Assembly (NCBI GenBank): GCA_023444055.1
Contig: JAEZRV010000014.1
Span: 1 to 28,152, forward strand
Direction: 5' to 3'
Source of the DNA: Bacillota bacterium
Lineage (GTDB): Bacteria; Bacillota; Clostridia; Acetivibrionales; DSM-1351
Length of the DNA stretch: 28,152 bases
In this document: piece after piece, positions 23,761 to 28,152 of the stretch
How the letters are laid out: each line of letters opens with the position of its first letter
Position numbering within the stretch: the first letter of the stretch is position 1
Made by a program: the position numbers and the translations under genes
Notes under the pieces: model-generated
Told to the model about the DNA's origin: nothing
The model's input: the letters and a program-made list of their open reading frames with translations, nothing else
Databases searched by the model: none

Positions 23761-24252
23761 GTGGTTAAAAAGAATGAGTACCATAAAAAGAATGATTTTT
23801 CGAAGGATGTACAAGCGAGTGCATCTGCCCCCTCAAATTCCACTCAAAAAAGTGGAGAGTTTCAACATAAAGAAAATAATTTAAGGAACAACCGTTCTCC
23901 AAGAGACAATCAGCAGAAAGAATATCAACGCAGAGACCCAAGGAGAGAAAATACCACACGTGTTAACCAAGCAAAAGATAATACTCAAAAAGAAAGCACA
24001 CCAAAAGAAAACACATTAAGGGACAATACTTCAAGGGAAAACCATCAAAAGAATTATCATAGGGAAAATAACACTCAAAATAAAGATAACAATAAGGAAA
24101 ATAGAGAACCATATAGACAACATTATCAGAGAAACGCAATTAAACCTAAAACAGAAGAGACAGTTGAGGACATTGCTGCTGATATTGCAAGAATAGAGAA
24201 AGAAATAGATCTCGAATTAAAAGAGATAAAGAGTATTAGACTTGGTCTATAG
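23761..24252 (+). CDS. disordered, Asn/Gln/Lys/Arg/Glu-rich protein
   Basis: This 163 aa protein is low-complexity over residues 1-130, with recurrent short units such as KENT, RDN and REN. It ends in a predicted helix (EDIAADIARIEKEIDLELKEIKSIRLGL) that could form a coiled coil. No known domain is seen. The GTG start has AGGAGG 9 nt upstream. It overlaps the upstream frame of coaX and ends 22 bp before the coaX ATG, so it is in one operon with birA and coaX. An RNA- or partner-binding role would be a guess. Confidence 0.7.
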   Translation: MVKKNEYHKKNDFSKDVQASASAPSNSTQKSGEFQHKENNLRNNRSPRDNQQKEYQRRDPRRENTTRVNQAKDNTQKESTPKENTLRDNTSRENHQKNYHRENNTQNKDNNKENREPYRQHYQRNAIKPKTEETVEDIAADIARIEKEIDLELKEIKSIRLGL

Positions 24253-24274
24253 TTCTACTGTTGTGGGAGGACAT

Positions 24275-25045
24275 ATGATTCTTGGTATAGATGTTGGGAA
24301 TACTCATACTTTATTAGGTGTGTTTGAAGGCAAAGAACTTTTAGCAAACTGGCGAATCAGTACCGATAGAGATAGAAGTGCAGATGAGCTGGGTATGTTG
24401 TTGTTAAACTTATTTGCATATGGAAAATTGAATGTGGAAAAAGTTGAGGCAGTTGTTGTAGCATCTGTTGTTCCATCTCTGCTTTATACACTGGAACATT
24501 CAATAAAGAAATACTTAAGATTAGATCCTATGATAATTGGTCCAGGTATAAAGACTGGAATTAATATTAGATGCCAAAACCCGAAGGAAGTAGGAGTTGA
24601 CAAGATTGTAAATGCTGTGGCTGGATATGAGATTTATGGGGGGCCTCTAATTATTATCGATATGGGAACGGCTACTACATTTTGCGCTATATCGACAAAA
24701 GGAGAGTATTTAGGCAATGTAATATGCCCTGGGATAAGAATAAGCACAGAAGCCCTTTATCAGAAGGCAGCAATGCTTCCTAGAATTGATTTGATAAAAC
24801 CTGAGAATGTCATTGGTAAAAATACTGTGGCTAGTATGCAATCAGGTATTTTCTATGGATATGTTGGTCAAATTGATTACGTTGTTAAGCGTATGAAGCA
24901 TGAAATGAAGGAAGAAACTATGAAGGTGGTTGCTACAGGAGGCTTTGCAAGACTAATTGCCGAGGAATCCCAGGTTATAACAGAAGTGAATCCTACATTA
25001 ACGTTAAATGGACTAAGGATAGTATATGAAAGAAATATAAGTTAA
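24275..25045 (+). CDS. coaX: type III pantothenate kinase
   Basis: This 256 aa enzyme phosphorylates pantothenate in the first step of coenzyme A synthesis. It belongs to the acetate/sugar kinase/Hsp70 actin-like fold. It begins MILGIDVGNTHTLLGVFEG, the phosphate-1 motif, followed by PGIKTGINI, EVGVDKIVNAVAG and IIIDMGTATTF (phosphate-2) and GYLGN-like GEYLGNVICPGI. ATG 24275 with GGGAGG 4 nt upstream is preferred; TTG 24242 would add 11 residues before the conserved start. Length is normal. It is insensitive to CoA feedback in characterised homologues. Confidence 0.95.
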   Translation: MILGIDVGNTHTLLGVFEGKELLANWRISTDRDRSADELGMLLLNLFAYGKLNVEKVEAVVVASVVPSLLYTLEHSIKKYLRLDPMIIGPGIKTGINIRCQNPKEVGVDKIVNAVAGYEIYGGPLIIIDMGTATTFCAISTKGEYLGNVICPGIRISTEALYQKAAMLPRIDLIKPENVIGKNTVASMQSGIFYGYVGQIDYVVKRMKHEMKEETMKVVATGGFARLIAEESQVITEVNPTLTLNGLRIVYERNIS

Positions 25046-25091
25046 AAAAATATTGAAAAAGACGATATTCGTCTTTTTTTAATATTTTTTT
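25044..25091 (+). terminator. strong terminator after coaX
   Basis: The core stem is AAAAAGACG (25056-25064) with CGTCTTTTT (25070-25078) over a 5-nt loop, flanked by an outer AAAAAAATATT/AATATTTTTTT pairing (25044-25054 with 25081-25091). U-runs follow both stems. Confidence 0.85.
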
Positions 25092-25190
25092 AATAAATTG
25101 AGAATACTAAATACAAAAAAATTTTTTCATGATGAATTGAACAAACCAGTTTAGCTATTAAAAAAAGCTATTGAAAATATTTTGTATACA

Positions 25191-25208
25191 TTGTTAAAAC
25201 ATTAACCC
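25191..25208. promoter_or_regulatory. Rex-like operator upstream of malate dehydrogenase
   Basis: TTGTTAAAACATTAACCC matches the clostridial Rex consensus TTGTTAANNNNTTAACAA at 12 of 14 specified positions. Further TTAACAA half-sites lie at 25246-25252 and 25330-25336. Rex senses NADH/NAD and represses fermentation genes. The rest of the 314-bp gap is AT-rich with no gene and no convincing promoter. Confidence 0.5.
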
Positions 25209-25359
25209 GATATTAGCAGGATGTGCTACATTACTAGATATATTTTTAACAAACAGCCTATAATAACATAATGTTTCTCAAAAAAAGTATTTTTAACATT
25301 TGTATCTCTAAAAGTAATATGGTACTCTATTAACAATTGCGAAAATTGGAGGGATTATT

Positions 25360-26301
25360 GTGGCAGGAAAAGGGTTTAAAGTGGCAATAATTGGTTGTGG
25401 ATTTGTTGGAGCATCAGCTGCTTTTGCAATGTCAATAAACAACTTAGTTTCAGAAATGGTATTAATCGACGTTAATAAAGAAAAAGCATTTGGTGAAGCA
25501 TTAGATATCAATCATGGCTTATCATTTGTTGGACAGATGAATGTATATTCAGGTGATTACTCAGATGTTAAGGATTGTGATGTAATAGTAGTTACAGCTG
25601 GAGCAAACAGAAAACCTGGAGAGACTCGTTTAGACTTAGCTAAGAAAAACGTTGCAATAATGAAGGATATTACTGCAAACATTATGAAGCATTACAACAA
25701 AGGTGTAATCTTAGTTGTATCTAACCCAGTTGATATTTTAACTTATATGGTACAAAAGTGGACTGGATTGCCTGCAAGTAAGGTAATTGGTTCAGGAACA
25801 GTATTGGATAGCTCAAGATTTAGAAACCAAATTGCAAATATTTTAAATGTAGACGTTAAAAATGTACACGGTTACATTATTGGTGAACACGGTGATTCAC
25901 AAATACCAGTATGGAGTGCAACACATATTGCCGGTACAAAATTCGATGACTATATTCGCAAAAACAATATAGTTGTTGACAAAGAAAAAATACTTAACGA
26001 TGTTAAAACTGCAGGTGGAGTAATTATAAAGAATAAGGGAGCTACTTACTACGGAATAGCTTTATCTATCAATAGAATTTGTGAATCTCTTTTAAAGAAC
26101 TACAACACTATAATGCCAATAGGTACAGTTGTTAATGGACTTTACGGAATAAATGATGTAGCTCTAAGTCTTCCTGCAATAGTTAGTGGAAGCGGATGTG
26201 AAAAAGTTCTTGAAATTGATTTAACTGATGATGAATTGAAGGGCCTTCTACACTCTGCAGAGCAAGTAAAACTTGTTCTTGATGAAGTAAAGAACATTTA
26301 A
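25360..26301 (+). CDS. mdh: malate dehydrogenase (LDH-like family)
   Basis: This 313 aa NAD-dependent 2-hydroxyacid dehydrogenase has Rossmann motif IGCGFVGAS (11-19) and the active-loop segment GANRKPGETR. Arg84 stands at the specificity position where lactate dehydrogenases have Gln (lactate 102), which favours oxaloacetate/malate. Catalytic His177 lies in GEHGDS and substrate Arg153 in SSRFRNQ. The remainder (GETRLDL) is lactate-dehydrogenase-like, so annotation pipelines may call it ldh. The GTG start has GGAGGG 8 nt upstream. It precedes malic enzyme, as in the malate shunt of cellulolytic clostridia (oxaloacetate to malate to pyruvate). Rex-like sites lie upstream. Confidence 0.9.
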   Translation: MAGKGFKVAIIGCGFVGASAAFAMSINNLVSEMVLIDVNKEKAFGEALDINHGLSFVGQMNVYSGDYSDVKDCDVIVVTAGANRKPGETRLDLAKKNVAIMKDITANIMKHYNKGVILVVSNPVDILTYMVQKWTGLPASKVIGSGTVLDSSRFRNQIANILNVDVKNVHGYIIGEHGDSQIPVWSATHIAGTKFDDYIRKNNIVVDKEKILNDVKTAGGVIIKNKGATYYGIALSINRICESLLKNYNTIMPIGTVVNGLYGINDVALSLPAIVSGSGCEKVLEIDLTDDELKGLLHSAEQVKLVLDEVKNI

Positions 26302-26324
26302 GCAAAAAACTTAAGAACCGATTT

Positions 26325-26367
26325 GAAATTTAAAAGCGAAACTTAATCAAGTTTCGCTTTAAATTTC
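26325..26367. terminator. long hairpin between mdh and malic enzyme
   Basis: GCGAAACTT (26336-26344) pairs with AAGTTTCGC (26349-26357) over loop aatc. The stem continues as GAAATTTAAA/TTTAAATTTC past one bulged A. No strong U-tract follows, so it may attenuate rather than fully terminate. Confidence 0.6.
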
Positions 26368-26377
26368 TATAAATTAG

Positions 26378-26406
26378 TTGTGAAAGTTTTCACAAAAGTG
26401 TATAAT
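26378..26406 (+). promoter_or_regulatory. malic enzyme promoter with overlapping Rex-type operator
   Basis: TTGTGA (26378-26383), 17 nt and a perfect TATAAT (26401-26406) form a good sigma-A promoter. The inverted repeat TTGTGAAAGTTTTCACAA (26378-26395, two 8-base arms) covers the -35 and spacer. It fits the Rex operator form TTGTGAA-N4-TTCACAA, placed for repression. A CRP-type site (TGTGA-N6-TCACA) would look similar. Confidence 0.75.
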
Positions 26407-26457
26407 AAGTTCATGTGATAGAAATTATCTTAAATATAAATTTTGGAGGTATGAAAA

Positions 26458-27633
26458 ATGGGTACTATTTATGAAGATTCACTTAAAGCACACGAAGAGT
26501 GGGCTGGAAAAATAGAGGTTGTTTGTAAAGCACCATTAAAGGATGCTAGAGATTTGTCATTAGCATATTCACCTGGAGTTGCTCAGCCATGTCTCGAAAT
26601 TCAGAAGGATGTTGAAAACTCATACAAATATACTAGAAGACACAATCTTGTTGCTGTTATAACTGATGGTACAGCAGTTTTAGGTCTTGGAGATATCGGA
26701 CCAGAGGCTGGTATGCCTGTTATGGAAGGAAAATGCTGTCTCTTTAAAACTTTTGGAGATGTAGACGCTTTCCCTCTCTGTATCAGATCTAAAGATGTGG
26801 ACACAATAGTAAACACTGTTAAATTACTTGAAGGAAGCTTCGGTGGCGTAAATTTAGAAGATATTTCTGCTCCTAGATGTTTTGAAATTGAGAAGAGATT
26901 GAAAGAAGAATGCAATATTCCAATATTCCACGATGACCAGCATGGTACTGCAATAGTTACTGCTGCAGGTCTTATCAATGCATTGAAGTTTGTTGGAAAG
27001 AAAATAGAAGAGGTTTCAATAGTTGTTAATGGTGCTGGTTCAGCTGCTATCGCTATTACAAAGCTTCTTTTCTCAATGGGTCTCAGAAAAGTTGTTCTCT
27101 GTGATACAAAGGGTGTTATCTATGAGGGAAGAGATAACCTCAACCCAATCAAAGCTGAAATGGCTAAGATCACTAACCTTGAAGGTAAAAGAGGTTTATT
27201 GAAGGACGTTATCGTTGGCGCCGATGTATTTATCGGAGTATCAGCACCAGGAATGGTTACAGGTGAAATGGTTAAGACAATGGCAAAGGATCCAATCATA
27301 TTTGCATGTGCTAACCCAACTCCAGAAATTATGCCTGAGTTAGCACTTGAGGCTGGTGCTGCAGTTGTTGGTACAGGTCGTTCAGACTATCCAAATCAGG
27401 TTAACAATGTTCTTGCATTCCCTGGTATTTTTAGAGGTACTTTTGATGTAGGAGCTCGTGAAATAAATGATGAAATGAAGATTGCTGCCGCTTATGCAAT
27501 TGCTGGATTAGTTACTGATGCAGAAGTAAAGGCAGATTACGTTATTCCATCTCCATTCGATCCTAGAGTTGCAAAGGCAGTTGCAGCAGCAGTTGCTGAA
27601 GCAGCTAAAAAAACTGGTGTTGCTAGAATTTAA
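26458..27633 (+). CDS. NAD(P)-dependent malic enzyme
   Basis: This 391 aa short-form malic enzyme decarboxylates malate to pyruvate and CO2. It carries LSLAYSPGVAQPC (catalytic Tyr37), VITDGTAVLGLGDIGPEAG, MEGKCCLFK (catalytic Lys92), the metal-binding FHDDQHGTAI (157-166, Asp159/Asp160), dinucleotide site NGAGSAAIA (191-199) and ACANPTPEI. GGAGG 8 nt before the ATG sets the start. Together with the upstream malate dehydrogenase it can move electrons between NADH and NADPH in the malate shunt. Cofactor preference cannot be read with certainty. Confidence 0.96.
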   Translation: MGTIYEDSLKAHEEWAGKIEVVCKAPLKDARDLSLAYSPGVAQPCLEIQKDVENSYKYTRRHNLVAVITDGTAVLGLGDIGPEAGMPVMEGKCCLFKTFGDVDAFPLCIRSKDVDTIVNTVKLLEGSFGGVNLEDISAPRCFEIEKRLKEECNIPIFHDDQHGTAIVTAAGLINALKFVGKKIEEVSIVVNGAGSAAIAITKLLFSMGLRKVVLCDTKGVIYEGRDNLNPIKAEMAKITNLEGKRGLLKDVIVGADVFIGVSAPGMVTGEMVKTMAKDPIIFACANPTPEIMPELALEAGAAVVGTGRSDYPNQVNNVLAFPGIFRGTFDVGAREINDEMKIAAAYAIAGLVTDAEVKADYVIPSPFDPRVAKAVAAAVAEAAKKTGVARI

Positions 27634-27655
27634 TCCTATTTAATTAATAAAATTG

Positions 27656-27731
27656 CAAATAACAGTTTTCATTTGTTATTTGGACAAGTTAAAAAGAGGC
27701 TGTCATATACATATGGCAATCTCTTTTTTTT
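27656..27731 (+). terminator. terminator after malic enzyme
   Basis: A first hairpin pairs CAAATAACA (27656-27664) with TGTTATTTG (27674-27682). A second pairs AAAAAGAG (27691-27698) with CTCTTTTT (27721-27728), with an inner TGTCATAT/ATATGGCA stem, and ends in a T-run. Confidence 0.85.
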
Positions 27732-28128
27732 GGCTAGGAATTTAGAAACAAATCCAGTATAGTTCTACGTTAAAATTACTAAAAATTTATTACACCTTTT
27801 ATCAGCTGTATTCTATCATTTTCCTTAAAAAAATAGTGCTAATAAGATGGAAATGAAATAAAATTAAATTATTGCGTCAAATAGCGAACTATTTCCCGAA
27901 AATATAGCTATCAGAGCCTCAGGATGCTATATGAGAAAAAGTTTAGTAAATAATGCAAAAGATTAATGATTAAATATGTGCTATACTACAATAATAATAT
28001 GAATTTTTGGTTTTAGAGGGGTTGAAAAGGTTGAAAGAAATATAAAAACAAATAAAGACTAACTATTAAAAGTCAAGTATTAAAATGTTATTTTTAGAAT
28101 AAAGTGCAGAAATGTATTTTAGATATTT
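27732..28128. other. AT-rich region before an rRNA-type leader
   Basis: No coding sequence is supported here. Visible structure is a small AAATAG-cgaa-CTATTT hairpin (27879-27894) and a TATAGC/GCTATA dyad near 27904-27932. A TATACT at 27982-27987 could be a -10 box for the downstream rRNA operon, but no good -35 stands at 17 nt. Confidence 0.4.
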
Positions 28129-28152
28129 ATGAACCTTGAAAACTGCATGACA
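28129..28152 (+). promoter_or_regulatory. rRNA operon leader, boxA-like antitermination site
   Basis: The window ends with TGAACCTTGAAAACTGCATG, which matches the boxA-type sequence (TGTTCTTTGAAAACT in Bacillus) found just upstream of 16S and 23S rRNA genes in Firmicutes. The rRNA itself lies beyond the window. Confidence 0.7.

Noticed and set aside
26601..26978. 125 aa minus-strand ORF inside malic enzyme
   Set aside because: It lies wholly within a well-supported gene and has no RBS.
1..28152. CRISPR array, tRNA genes or insertion sequences
   Set aside because: No regularly spaced repeats, no tRNA TPsiC-like blocks and no transposase frames were seen on either strand.

Overview
The window is low-GC, AT-rich Gram-positive DNA with strong AGGAGG-type ribosome binding sites and frequent TTG/GTG starts. 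It looks like a chromosome segment of an anaerobic Clostridia species. Adjacent malate dehydrogenase and malic enzyme genes, and a cyanophycin operon in a Firmicute background, point loosely to the Ruminiclostridium/Acetivibrio (cellulolytic clostridia) group. That placement is inference from gene content.

Layout. (1) 1-4350: a Tad/Flp-like pilus or secretion cluster with two T2SF-type membrane proteins (TadB- and TadC-like), three tandem 50-55 aa single-TM peptides, and two TadE/G-like proteins. (2) 4541-6613 (minus): a dCache-type chemoreceptor with a sigma-28-type promoter and a 40-bp tandem duplication over its start. (3) 7087-12873: a radical SAM/SPASM protein, an ABC-F ATPase, a DEAD-box RNA helicase and an AraC-family regulator. 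(4) 13145-16269: leuC-leuD-leuB, followed by a short histidine-kinase remnant. (5) 16510-17541 (minus): a PRMT-like methyltransferase. (6) 17879-21793: a small membrane protein, then cyanophycinase and cyanophycin synthetase. (7) 22042-25045: an unknown protein, birA, a disordered basic protein and coaX. (8) 25360-27633: malate dehydrogenase and malic enzyme, each preceded by a Rex-like operator; together they fit the pyruvate-forming end of a malate shunt. (9) The window ends in what looks like the boxA leader of an rRNA operon.

The most interesting signal is a dispersed leader element found four times, each directly before an unrelated gene (TadB-like, ABC-F, DEAD-box helicase, cyanophycinase). 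Each copy has a Shine-Dalgarno, then a 9-bp stem whose 5' arm holds the ATG of a tiny ORF and whose 3' arm holds a second ATG. The stem is kept by compensatory changes in all four copies. In the ABC-F copy the first tiny ORF has no stop and is fused to the gene. I do not recognise it as a known riboswitch or RNA family. A second set of leaders, ending in a GTGGAGGTT-type SD with possible anti-SD pairing, occurs at about 1230, 17770 and 23690.
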